A stretch of 7,862 nt of DNA from an uncultured Porphyromonadaceae bacterium (GTDB lineage: Bacteria > Bacteroidota > Bacteroidia > Bacteroidales > Muribaculaceae): assembly GCA_900555915.1 (NCBI GenBank), contig USNC01000061.1:1-7862 (forward strand). Reading direction: 5' to 3'. Each line of letters starts with the position of its first letter. Within the stretch, counting starts at the first letter, position 1. Of the stretch, positions 1-6,253 are shown in pieces. The position numbers and the translations under genes were made by a program. Below the pieces are notes generated by a model. That model had not been told where the DNA came from. It did not search any database and was given only the letters and a program-made list of their open reading frames with translations.

Positions 1-1167
1 CTGCTGGAGATGTCGGCGGGTAAGGATCTGGCGGTGAGTGTGACAGCTTTGAATGCCGGGAAATGGGTCAGATACAGAGATTTCCATATAGCCGTGTCGC
101 CCGACAGCATCGACCCTTACCTTACCTACAGGCTCATTGAGCCTGACTATGAGGTGTTCTCACGCCTCCAGATAATGGAGCGGGACTTGGAGACTTTCGG
201 CGAGCGCGTGATTTGCGACCACAACATGGTGGGCAACCGCTGCATGAACTGTCATACCCATGCCACGGGTCATGACGATCTCTCATTCTTCTATGTGCGC
301 GGCAAAGGGGGCGGAATGATGCTCAACGACAGGGGGAAACTCAGAAAACTCGATATAAAGACACCCGATATGGTGTCGGGTCCCGTATATGCGCAGTTTG
401 ATCCCACGGGACGCTACATCGTATTCTCGTCAAATGCCATTATTCCGGCTTTTCATTCTCGGCCTGACAAGCGGCTGGAGGTGTTCGACACCAAATCAGA
501 CGTCTATGTCTACGATTTGAAGAGCGACAGGATTCAGCGTTCGCCTCTGCTCGCCGACTCGACAAAACTCGAGACCTTCCCGGCATTTTCCGCCGATGGC
601 CGGAGCATCTATTTCTGTGTGGCCGACGGGCGGTTCAAGCCGTCGCGTCTCGACAGCGTCCAGTACAGCCTATGCCGTATAGGATTCGATCCGGAAAGCG
701 GAGAGTTCGGGAGCGCCGCGGATACCATAGTCATGGCGCGTAGCGGAGAGAAAAACAGCGTCAGCCATCCGCGTGTCTCGCCCGACGGGCGACGGCTGCT
801 CTATACGGTTGCGGATTTCGGCACTTTCCCCATCTGGCACCGCGAGGCCGATCTGCGGATGCTCGACCTCGATAGCGGGGTTGTGGATAATCTTGAGGGC
901 GTGAACAGCCCCATGAGCGACACCTACCACTGCTGGTCTTCGTCGGGTCGCTGGTTTGTTTTCGCCAGCAAGCGCGACGACGGACTCTATGGAAAGCCAT
1001 ATTTCGTGCATGTCTCCGAAGACGGCACTACCTCAAAACCGTTTGTGCTGCCGCAGGAGTCACCGTCAGACTATGACTACACACTGAAATCATACAACGT
1101 GCCCGATCTGGGCACGGCGCCGGCGACGTTCAGCGCCGGAACTCTGAAAGAACTAACGCGCTATTAG
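1..1167 (+). CDS. TolB/PD40-type beta-propeller protein with CxxCH motif (5'-truncated)
   Basis: The reading frame is open from base 1, with Leu-Leu-Glu before the first Met at position 10, so the true start is probably outside the window and that Met is probably internal. Counting from it, a heme c-type CMNCH motif lies at residues 78-82, followed by a Gly-rich stretch (98-102). WD40/PD40-like propeller blades follow, each with an (S/D)P(T/D)G or SADG turn and a hydrophobic strand: about 126-141, 190-205, 251-268 and 304-321. The pattern (RLIEP, CMNCH, FPIWHR, a C-terminal YNVPDL) resembles a conserved Bacteroidetes family usually named TolB-like or PD40-domain protein, often exported. The lost N-terminus would carry any signal peptide. 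Function is unknown; the motif allows, but does not prove, covalent heme attachment in the periplasm. The stop codon TAG lies inside a heptamer repeat. Confidence 0.85.
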   Translation: MLEMSAGKDLAVSVTALNAGKWVRYRDFHIAVSPDSIDPYLTYRLIEPDYEVFSRLQIMERDLETFGERVICDHNMVGNRCMNCHTHATGHDDLSFFYVRGKGGGMMLNDRGKLRKLDIKTPDMVSGPVYAQFDPTGRYIVFSSNAIIPAFHSRPDKRLEVFDTKSDVYVYDLKSDRIQRSPLLADSTKLETFPAFSADGRSIYFCVADGRFKPSRLDSVQYSLCRIGFDPESGEFGSAADTIVMARSGEKNSVSHPRVSPDGRRLLYTVADFGTFPIWHREADLRMLDLDSGVVDNLEGVNSPMSDTYHCWSSSGRWFVFASKRDDGLYGKPYFVHVSEDGTTSKPFVLPQESPSDYDYTLKSYNVPDLGTAPATFSAGTLKELTRY

Positions 1168-1190
1168 GCGTTAGGCGTTAGGCATTAGGT
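1163..1190 (+). repeat. Heptamer tandem repeat overlapping the stop codon
   Basis: Four consecutive 7-bp units are visible: ATTAGGC, GTTAGGC, GTTAGGC and ATTAGGT, continuing into a looser TTAGGGTTTA. The TAG stop of the upstream gene is inside the first unit. A related array of four heptamers in the opposite orientation lies at 1762-1789, so this array appears to be the left edge of the foldback element between the two convergent genes. Confidence 0.8.
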
Positions 1191-1200
1191 TTAGGGTTTA

Positions 1201-1220
1201 AGTATAATGTCACTAAATTA
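1201..1220 (+). repeat. Left terminal motif of the foldback element
   Basis: AGTATAATGTCACTAAATTA matches the reverse complement of 1746-1765 at 17 of 20 positions. Together the two copies mark the symmetric outer limits of the diverged palindrome, just inside the heptamer arrays. Confidence 0.65.
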
Positions 1221-1334
1221 GGGATTCTCTGCCTGGCTGGCGGAAAACTCAGTTGATTTTCGGCATTGTAGCCAGCGGATTGATTACTTTGGATTGGGAT
1301 CTTTTAGATAGGCAGTGGCGCGGATCCGTATTTC

Positions 1335-1349
1335 AGACGCTTCGCGTCT
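1335..1349 (+). repeat. Hairpin H1, left arm
   Basis: AGACGC, loop TTC, GCGTCT: a perfect 6-bp stem. The equivalent site in the right arm (1635-1649) has the same length and loop but a different stem sequence, with both partners of three base pairs changed together. Confidence 0.7.
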
Positions 1350-1426
1350 TTTCCGGGGCGGCGCGGATGGGCGCGGATTTTTTCTTTTTATTCTCGTGCT
1401 CTGATGCTTCGGTATTTGCGCTGATG

Positions 1427-1445
1427 ATTTTGCCTGCGGCAAAAT
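1427..1445 (+). repeat. Hairpin H2, left arm
   Basis: ATTTTGCC, loop TGC, GGCAAAAT: a perfect 8-bp stem. It sits in the 28-bp block (1418-1445) that is identical, in inverted orientation, to 1542-1569. Confidence 0.75.
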
Positions 1446-1541
1446 TTGGCTGATAGACCGCGGATTCTCAGGAGGATGGAGTAAGTATGGACACTATTTA
1501 TTATTGCATGCCATCGTACAATTCCGCGTTTAATCGGCTGG

Positions 1542-1560
1542 ATTTTGCCGCAGGCAAAAT
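1542..1560 (-). repeat. Hairpin H2, right arm
   Basis: ATTTTGCC, loop GCA, GGCAAAAT. This is the exact inverted copy of the left-arm hairpin at 1427-1445. Confidence 0.75.
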
Positions 1561-1634
1561 CATCAGCGCCACCCCAAGCCGCAAACAATTATGCATTAAA
1601 GAAAAAATCCGCGCCCATCAGCGCCGTCCCCGGC

Positions 1635-1649
1635 ACAGCCGAAGGCTGT
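1635..1649 (-). repeat. Hairpin H1, right arm
   Basis: ACAGCC, loop GAA, GGCTGT on the + strand, which reads ACAGCC-TTC-GGCTGT on the - strand. It is the positional equivalent of 1335-1349, with the TTC loop kept and stem positions 2, 4 and 5 swapped as complementary pairs. Confidence 0.7.
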
Positions 1650-1745
1650 AGCTGGATCCGCGCGATGCTCCATCCTTTCAGATCCACCATACGTGTGGCA
1701 GCGGGACGCCGTCCAGCCATACTGCTATCGAGACTTTCTATCGGT

Positions 1746-1765
1746 TAATTTAGCGACATTACTCT
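1746..1765 (-). repeat. Right terminal motif of the foldback element
   Basis: The reverse complement, AGAGTAATGTCGCTAAATTA, matches 1201-1220 at 17 of 20 positions. It overlaps the start of the right heptamer array by four bases. Confidence 0.65.
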
Positions 1766-1789
1766 TAACTCTTAACCCTTAACACTCAA
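1762..1789 (-). repeat. Heptamer tandem repeat at the right edge of the element
   Basis: Four 7-bp units are visible on the + strand: CTCTTAA, CTCTTAA, CCCTTAA and CACTCAA. On the - strand they read TTAAGAG/TTAAGGG, related to the TTAGGCG units at the left edge. The array ends one base before the A-tract of the terminator hairpin. Confidence 0.75.
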
Positions 1790-1790
1790 T

Positions 1791-1820
1791 AAAAAAAGCC
1801 GCGCTTAGCGCGGCTTTTTT
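1791..1820. terminator. Bidirectional intrinsic terminator
   Basis: The stem pairs 1792-1804 with 1808-1820: A6-GCCGCGC, loop TTA, GCGCGGC-T6. A GC-rich 7-bp core is flanked by A and T tracts on both sides, so it can work in both directions. It lies one base beyond the stop codon of the choloylglycine-hydrolase-family gene on the minus strand, which it most clearly serves. It could also stop read-through from the + strand gene ending at 1167. Confidence 0.93.
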
Positions 1821-1821
1821 A

Positions 1822-2868
1822 TTAGTACATCGGTGTGAAACCGTCCGATTTCTCAAACCGGTCCGTGACATCGCCTACAAGGTCCGAACTATTCTCCGTA
1901 TTCAACTTGAGGATATGTCCGTCGCCGCTGAGATCGCACTTCTTGAGATCCACATAGTAATACCCCGGATTTGTCACTATGTCGAAATAATACAGATGGT
2001 CGCGCAGGTTGGAATAACTTCTCCACTGCGTGCTGCTCAGATTGGGTTCTCCAACGATATTATACGTATAAGGCACACTTGAGTTGACAAGAATGGAGCG
2101 GGTGATTGCCGCCCCGAGATCAGCCTCCACCACAGGATTGACGTGATGGGCGAAATAGTTTGCCCTCACACAGCGGTCGGCGCTGCTTACGGTGCCGGGC
2201 ATCATGTGCTGTCCGCCGATCTTGTCCCAATAGTTGATGATGGCAGTCATGGCCGGCCACTGCGGGTCGTTGGTCATGGCGCGGATGTCGCCTGGATCGT
2301 AGATCTTAAGTTCGCCGTTGTCAAACTCGAATATGATGCTCTTTCCCGATGCGTCGGTCACTCCCCAATGGAGCGTAGACACGGTGCCCCCGTCAAACGT
2401 GGCTCCCTCTATTTTAAACGCGGTGTTGGTCAGCAGGTCGCTGACCTCATCGGTGGTGGCGCACGTGTCGAGAAGCCATCCCACAATCATTGCGAGCGAG
2501 ATCGGCGGATTCTCCTCACGCGAGGGAGAGGCATATACGGTCCCCTTGCAGAAAAGACCGTTGATGGAGAGTCCCTTCTCATTCATGCCTTCGGTGATGC
2601 CGCCGTCATAGCCCACGGCATACACGGCGCCGTATTTGGATACCCAGTTGATACCTTTCGATGACGAGGAACCCTGTTTCGCTATGCCGGCCGGATAGAC
2701 GTAGAGATTCGTGGGAATCGGCGTCTTCCAGTCCAGTGAGCGTCCGACCACCAGAAGACTGTCGGCTCCATGATATATCACGCGTGTGCAGGCGTCGGCG
2801 TTTTCGGGAATCATAGCGGCCCCGAGCGCCATGGCGCCTATGCCCATTAACTTGTAGAGTGTTTTCAT
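1822..2868 (-). CDS. Exported choloylglycine hydrolase family protein (linear amide C-N hydrolase)
   Basis: This N-terminal-nucleophile amidase belongs to the bile salt hydrolase / penicillin V acylase superfamily. Residues 1-26 are a signal peptide (basic N-end, Ala/Gly-rich core, Ala-Asp-Ala before the cut), which leaves Cys27 as the N-terminal residue of the mature periplasmic protein; in this family that cysteine is the nucleophile. Arg43 and Asp46 (GRSLDW), Asn200 (MTNDPQWP) and Arg232 (SSADRCVRA) match the family's catalytic Arg18, Asp21, Asn175 and Arg228. The spacing from Cys27 to Asn200 equals that in bile salt hydrolases. The position of Gram-positive Asn82 (GLN) is GLF here, as is common in Gram-negative members, so the substrate (bile salt, penicillin V or another N-acyl amide) is not settled. 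At 348 residues the length is normal. It is monocistronic, convergent with the upstream gene and divergent from the two-component operon. Confidence 0.92.
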   Translation of the reverse strand: MKTLYKLMGIGAMALGAAMIPENADACTRVIYHGADSLLVVGRSLDWKTPIPTNLYVYPAGIAKQGSSSSKGINWVSKYGAVYAVGYDGGITEGMNEKGLSINGLFCKGTVYASPSREENPPISLAMIVGWLLDTCATTDEVSDLLTNTAFKIEGATFDGGTVSTLHWGVTDASGKSIIFEFDNGELKIYDPGDIRAMTNDPQWPAMTAIINYWDKIGGQHMMPGTVSSADRCVRANYFAHHVNPVVEADLGAAITRSILVNSSVPYTYNIVGEPNLSSTQWRSYSNLRDHLYYFDIVTNPGYYYVDLKKCDLSGDGHILKLNTENSSDLVGDVTDRFEKSDGFTPMY

Positions 2869-2902
2869 AGTTGTAATGATTAGTGTTTCAATATGATTGT
2901 GT

Positions 2903-2931
2903 CGATATTAAAACGCATGGCGCGGCGCAAA
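2903..2931 (-). promoter_or_regulatory. Weak candidate promoter for the choloylglycine hydrolase family gene
   Basis: On the minus strand a TTTG (+ strand 2928-2931) is followed after 17 bases by TAATATCG (2903-2910). This partly resembles the Bacteroidetes TTTG / TAnnTTTG pair, but the spacer is shorter than the usual ~19-21 and the -7 element is imperfect. The gene must start transcription somewhere in this 171-bp gap. Confidence 0.25.
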
Positions 2932-2955
2932 GGTTGTCAATCCTACGCAGCATGC

Positions 2956-2999
2956 GGATTTTTTTTAGGCCGCAAGATCCGTAGTTTGGATTTTTTTTA
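2956..2999 (+). repeat. Duplicated T-tract motif in the divergent promoter region
   Basis: The 12-mer GGATTTTTTTTA occurs at 2956-2967 and again at 2988-2999, with starts 32 bp apart (about three helical turns). The second copy ends just before the -7-like element at 3001-3008. It could bend DNA or mark a regulator site, but T-tracts arise easily. Confidence 0.5.
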
Positions 3000-3000
3000 T

Positions 3001-3008
3001 TAACTTTG
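3001..3008 (+). promoter_or_regulatory. Candidate -7 element for the two-component operon
   Basis: TAACTTTG fits the Bacteroidetes TAnnTTTG consensus exactly and lies 31 bases before the response regulator start, which would give a short leader. No TTTG lies at the usual ~19-21 spacing; the nearest, at 2985-2988, is only 12 bases away. The -33 element is therefore weak or replaced by an activator. Confidence 0.45.
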
Positions 3009-3039
3009 TGAAATCGTATTAAAATGATACACTTCTTAT

Positions 3040-3756
3040 ATGGAAATTTATAGAATTCTGATCGTGGATGACGACGAGCCCGATTTGTGTGAAGGCCTTA
3101 AACTGAACCTTGAGATCGAAGGGTATGAAGCGGAGACGGCATATTCTGCCGAGGAAGCCCTTGAGATGGATCTTACGTCATACGATCTGCTTCTTCTTGA
3201 TGTGATGATGGGCAAGATGTCGGGTTTTGACATGGCGAAAGTGCTCAAGCGCAATCCCCGCACTGCCTCTATCCCTATCATATTCTGCACTGCCAAAAGC
3301 GAGGACGACGATATGATCGCCGGTCTCAATCTCGGTGCCGACGACTACGTCACCAAGCCCTACAACGTGCGCAATATCCTCGCCAGAATCAAATCTGTGC
3401 TGCGGCGCAACAAGCAGAGCGGCGCTTACCAGTCGGTGCAGAGAGAGGAAGAGAAAAAGCCGTCGAGAGTCCTGCGTGAGGAAGGTCTCGTGGTGGATCT
3501 CGACCAGGTGGTATGCTCCATCGACGGTGTGCCGGTGAGAATGCCGAGAAAGGAATTCGAGCTTCTCGCTCTCTTCATGAGCAACCCCGGCAAGATATTC
3601 TCACGCGAGGACATACTGGTGAAGGTATGGTCTGACGAGGTGATTGTCGTCAACCGCGTGGTCGATGTCAATGTGACGCGCCTGCGTGCCAAGATCGGCA
3701 AGTACGGCAAACTCATAGTCACACGCTCTGGCTACGGCTACGGTTTCAAAGTTTGA
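3040..3756 (+). CDS. OmpR/PhoB-family response regulator
   Basis: A cytoplasmic DNA-binding regulator, phosphorylated by its partner kinase. The receiver domain (residues 4-121) has the acidic pocket Asp10-Asp11-Asp12, phospho-acceptor Asp54 (LLLLDVMMG), Thr84 (FCTAKS) and Lys106 (YVTKPYN). A charged linker (about 124-145) leads to a winged-helix domain (about 146-238) containing RKEFELL, the recognition helix DVNVTRLRAKIG and the C-terminal wing TRSGYGYGFKV. At 238 residues the length is normal and the start is the only sensible Met. It is the first gene of the operon, 26 bases before the kinase, and the TAnnTTTG motif at 3001-3008 probably belongs to its promoter. Target genes are not visible; autoregulation through the divergent gap is plausible but unproven. 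Confidence 0.95.
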   Translation: MEIYRILIVDDDEPDLCEGLKLNLEIEGYEAETAYSAEEALEMDLTSYDLLLLDVMMGKMSGFDMAKVLKRNPRTASIPIIFCTAKSEDDDMIAGLNLGADDYVTKPYNVRNILARIKSVLRRNKQSGAYQSVQREEEKKPSRVLREEGLVVDLDQVVCSIDGVPVRMPRKEFELLALFMSNPGKIFSREDILVKVWSDEVIVVNRVVDVNVTRLRAKIGKYGKLIVTRSGYGYGFKV

Positions 3757-3782
3757 TCTTCTAGTTTCTATTATTTTTCCAT

Positions 3783-5270
3783 ATGCGCCGGTTATCATTA
3801 AGCTACGTCGCCAAGATGTTTATTGTGATGGGGGCTATTCTCACGTTCAGCCTGGGCGCGGTCTTCTATTTCCAGTATTCCCGCGAGCAGCAGTTTCGCA
3901 AGGAGTTGCTCAATGCCCAGCTTACGCTGCTCAACCATCAGCTGCTCGACCATTATGATGGCGGCGTCATGAACGTGCAGGTGTGGGAGAGGAGTCTCAA
4001 CCTCCCCTTCCAGCGGTTGCGGTTCTCCATTTTCGATTCCGAAGGCAATATTCTTTACGACAATCAGGGTCTCGAGTTCCACAAGGGGCTCGACGTGCTC
4101 GCATATCCTTCGGTGAAGATGGCGGCCCAGTCTGACGACAATCTCGGTTTCAACATCAACTACGTGGATGTGGAAGGCGGTGGCGACTATTACTATTACG
4201 CCGTCCTGAAGGAAGGAGACCTGTTCGCTCGCACCGGCGCGCTCGGCTATGAACTTGAGATTTCGGAAATGCTCAATATCGACAAGTCGCTGATATGGCA
4301 TGCGCTGCTCATCTACCTTGTGGCCATCACCATCACGTTCCTGTCGATCAACAGTGTGGGCAAGACCATAAAGCGGCTGTCGCGTTTCGCGCAGAGAGCC
4401 GAGAACGGCGAGGAAATCTATGATGTCGAGGCTTTCCCAAACAATGAACTCGGCAAGATAGCGCGCAACATTATAATTCTCTACGTGCGCCTGCAGCGCA
4501 CCATGAAAGAGCGCGACCGCCAGGCAGAGATCGCGATGCGCGAGGAGCAGGAGAAAGCCGAACTGAAAAAGAATCTCACCAACAATATAAACCACGAACT
4601 GAAGACACCGGTCTCAGCCATTTCGCTCGAACTCGACACTCTCGTCTCTCATAAGGACCGGCTTTCGGAGCAGCAGCGCGATATGCTTATCAACAGATGC
4701 AAGGCCAACTCCGACCGTCTGCTCAATATGGTCCAGGATATCCTGACGCTCAACCGCCTCGACGAGGGGGGCGACACGATTCAGAACGAATTGCTGTCGC
4801 TGCGCGACATCCTTGATGAAGTCACCGACAACATGACGCTGAAAGCGCAGAAAGCGGGTATGCAGATAGACATGAGGCTGCCGGAAGTGATGATGATGAT
4901 GGGCAACGCCCCTCTGCTTGAGTCGATATTCTCCAATCTCATCAACAATTCGATTGCATACTCAGGAGCCTCGGTGATATCCATTTTCCTGCAGGCGGAA
5001 GACGATGAAAGCTACCGCATCATAGTCAGCGACAACGGAAGCGGCATTCCCGAGGAGCATCTCGAGCATCTTTTCGACCGCTTCTACCGCATCGAGAAAG
5101 GCAGAAGCCGCGCCAAAGGGGGCACAGGCATCGGTCTCGCCATCGTGAAGAGCGCCACCGACTATCACAAGGGAAGCATCTCGGTGAGAAATCTTCCCTC
5201 CGGAGGTCTCGAATTCACTATCATCATCGCGAAGCAACTTCCGAAAGACAATGATGATGCGGGAGAATGA
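3783..5270 (+). CDS. Membrane sensor histidine kinase
   Basis: Partner of the response regulator just upstream. Transmembrane segments lie at about residues 10-30 and 171-191 and flank a periplasmic sensor region of ~140 residues with no recognised domain, although the strand pattern RLRFSIFDSEGNILYDNQG is PAS/Cache-like. A HAMP-like linker (about 192-245) and a charged coiled coil lead to the dimerisation domain with phospho-acceptor His271 (NHELKTP). The ATPase domain shows the N box (NLINNSIAYS, 385-394), G1 box (DNGSGIP, 417-423), F box (FDRFYR, 431-436) and G2 box (GGTGIGLAIVK, 446-456), so the kinase looks fully active. Four consecutive ATG codons (4890-4901) encode Met-Met-Met-Met. Its stop overlaps the next start in an ATGA, indicating translational coupling with the glycosyltransferase. 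The signal is unknown. Confidence 0.95.
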   Translation: MRRLSLSYVAKMFIVMGAILTFSLGAVFYFQYSREQQFRKELLNAQLTLLNHQLLDHYDGGVMNVQVWERSLNLPFQRLRFSIFDSEGNILYDNQGLEFHKGLDVLAYPSVKMAAQSDDNLGFNINYVDVEGGGDYYYYAVLKEGDLFARTGALGYELEISEMLNIDKSLIWHALLIYLVAITITFLSINSVGKTIKRLSRFAQRAENGEEIYDVEAFPNNELGKIARNIIILYVRLQRTMKERDRQAEIAMREEQEKAELKKNLTNNINHELKTPVSAISLELDTLVSHKDRLSEQQRDMLINRCKANSDRLLNMVQDILTLNRLDEGGDTIQNELLSLRDILDEVTDNMTLKAQKAGMQIDMRLPEVMMMMGNAPLLESIFSNLINNSIAYSGASVISIFLQAEDDESYRIIVSDNGSGIPEEHLEHLFDRFYRIEKGRSRAKGGTGIGLAIVKSATDYHKGSISVRNLPSGGLEFTIIIAKQLPKDNDDAGE

Positions 5271-6253
5271 ATTTTGACGTATGTGGAAATTTGAATCTGA
5301 ATATGGATATTTCTGTAGTAATTCCTTTATACAATGAAGCCGAGTCCCTGCCCGAACTGCACGCCTGGATAAAGCGCGTGATGGCTGAGAACGGTTTTTC
5401 GCATGAGATAATTTTTGTAAACGACGGGTCGTCGGACAATTCGCTCCAGGTGATCCGCGATCTCGCTGCCTCCGATCCTTGTGTGCGGTGCGTGAGTTTC
5501 TCGCGCAACTACGGCAAATCGCCTGCTCTCAACGAGGGTTTCCGCCGTGCGCAGGGCGACGTGGTCATAACCATGGACGCCGACCTTCAGGACAGCCCTG
5601 ATGAAATTCCGGAACTTTTCCGCATGATCACAGCCGATGGCTATGATCTCGTGTCGGGATGGAAGAAGAAGCGCTACGATCCCCTCAGCAAGACAATACC
5701 CACCAAATTATTCAACGCTACGGCAAGGAAGGTGAGCGGAATAAAGAACCTGCACGATTTCAACTGCGGCCTCAAGGCTTACCGCAAGGAGGTGGTGAAG
5801 CATATCGAGGTGTATGGCGACATGCACCGCTACATCCCGTATCTGGCCAAGAATGCCGGATATAAGAAGATAGGGGAGAAGGTGGTGCACCATCAGGCCC
5901 GGAAATACGGAGTCACCAAATTTGGCCTCGACCGTTTCGTAAACGGTTATCTTGATCTCGCCACTCTCTGGTTTCAGTCGCGCTTCGGCATAAAGCCGAT
6001 GCACCTTTTCGGTCTGCTCGGATCGCTGATGTTTATCATCGGATTCCTGGCCATACTGACGGTGCTGGTGCTCAAAGTGGTGAGCATGTGCAGCGAAGGG
6101 TTCCATTTCTATGTCACCAATTCCGTCTATTTCTATCTCTCGCTCGCCTGCATGGTGATGGGGCTGCAGTTCTTCCTCACCGGCTTCATAGGTGAACTAA
6201 TCACCCGCAACTCGCCGGAGCGAAACAATTATCTCATCGGAGAGGAATGGTAA
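5267..6253 (+). CDS. GtrB/ArnC/DPM1-like family 2 glycosyltransferase (polyprenyl-phosphate type)
   Basis: Predicted to transfer a sugar from a nucleotide donor to undecaprenyl phosphate at the inner membrane, giving a lipid-linked sugar for envelope glycan modification; the sugar is unknown. The GT-A domain begins ISVVIPLYNEAESLPEL, followed by VNDGSSDNS (51-59), FSRNYGKSPALNEGF and the metal-binding DADLQD (104-109). FNCGLKAYR and GVTKFGLDRF are typical of the DPM1/GtrB group. Two C-terminal membrane segments lie at about 246-271 and 286-310, as in GtrB/ArnC proteins. The Met at 5267 overlaps the kinase stop (ATGA), but the conserved domain starts at Met13 (position 5303), which is where family members usually begin; that start is a real alternative. 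The 3' end overlaps the next gene by 7 bp. Confidence 0.93.
   Translation: MNFDVCGNLNLNMDISVVIPLYNEAESLPELHAWIKRVMAENGFSHEIIFVNDGSSDNSLQVIRDLAASDPCVRCVSFSRNYGKSPALNEGFRRAQGDVVITMDADLQDSPDEIPELFRMITADGYDLVSGWKKKRYDPLSKTIPTKLFNATARKVSGIKNLHDFNCGLKAYRKEVVKHIEVYGDMHRYIPYLAKNAGYKKIGEKVVHHQARKYGVTKFGLDRFVNGYLDLATLWFQSRFGIKPMHLFGLLGSLMFIIGFLAILTVLVLKVVSMCSEGFHFYVTNSVYFYLSLACMVMGLQFFLTGFIGELITRNSPERNNYLIGEEW

Larger units (their letters stand above)
1201..1765. repeat. Long imperfect inverted repeat (foldback element) filling a convergent intergenic gap
   Basis: The left half, read forward, aligns collinearly with the reverse complement of the right half around a centre near 1493. Matching blocks are 1201-1220 with 1746-1765 (17 of 20), 1318-1327 with 1654-1663 (10 of 10), 1366-1387 with 1598-1619 (22 of 22) and 1418-1445 with 1542-1569 (28 of 28). 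Weaker similarity runs into the centre. Paired coordinates sum to 2966-2987, so the arms differ only by small indels. The stretch has no convincing gene. It may be two copies of a ~280-bp intergenic repeat in opposite orientation or a single MITE-like foldback element. No transposase or clear target duplication is visible. Confidence 0.85.

Noticed and set aside
1253..1453. 66-codon open frame on the + strand
   Set aside because: It lies inside the foldback repeat, covers hairpins H1 and H2, has no family-like features and is explained by the repeat sequence. The same holds for the frames at 1545-1748 (+) and 1388-1588 (-).
1163..1789. Possible CRISPR array in the repeat-rich gap
   Set aside because: Repeats are inverted arms and 7-bp tandem units. 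There is no regular pattern of ~30-bp direct repeats with unique spacers, and no cas gene is nearby.
2143..2664. 173-codon open frame on the + strand opposite the choloylglycine-hydrolase-family gene
   Set aside because: It is antisense to a gene with a full catalytic set and has no recognisable domain or promoter.
1822..2868. Lipoprotein reading of the N-terminal cysteine (ADAC)
   Set aside because: Positions -3 to -1 are Ala-Asp-Ala, a poor lipobox, and the cysteine is needed as the Ntn nucleophile, with Arg, Asp and Asn at the correct distances.
3798..4595. 265-codon open frame on the minus strand opposite the histidine kinase
   Set aside because: The kinase on the + strand has all its expected motifs over this region. 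The opposite frame is a by-product of GC-rich codon use and shows no domain.
4890..4901. Four ATG codons in a row as a phase-variable repeat in the kinase
   Set aside because: Four trinucleotide units are too short for typical slippage switching, and a change in unit number would not shift the frame.
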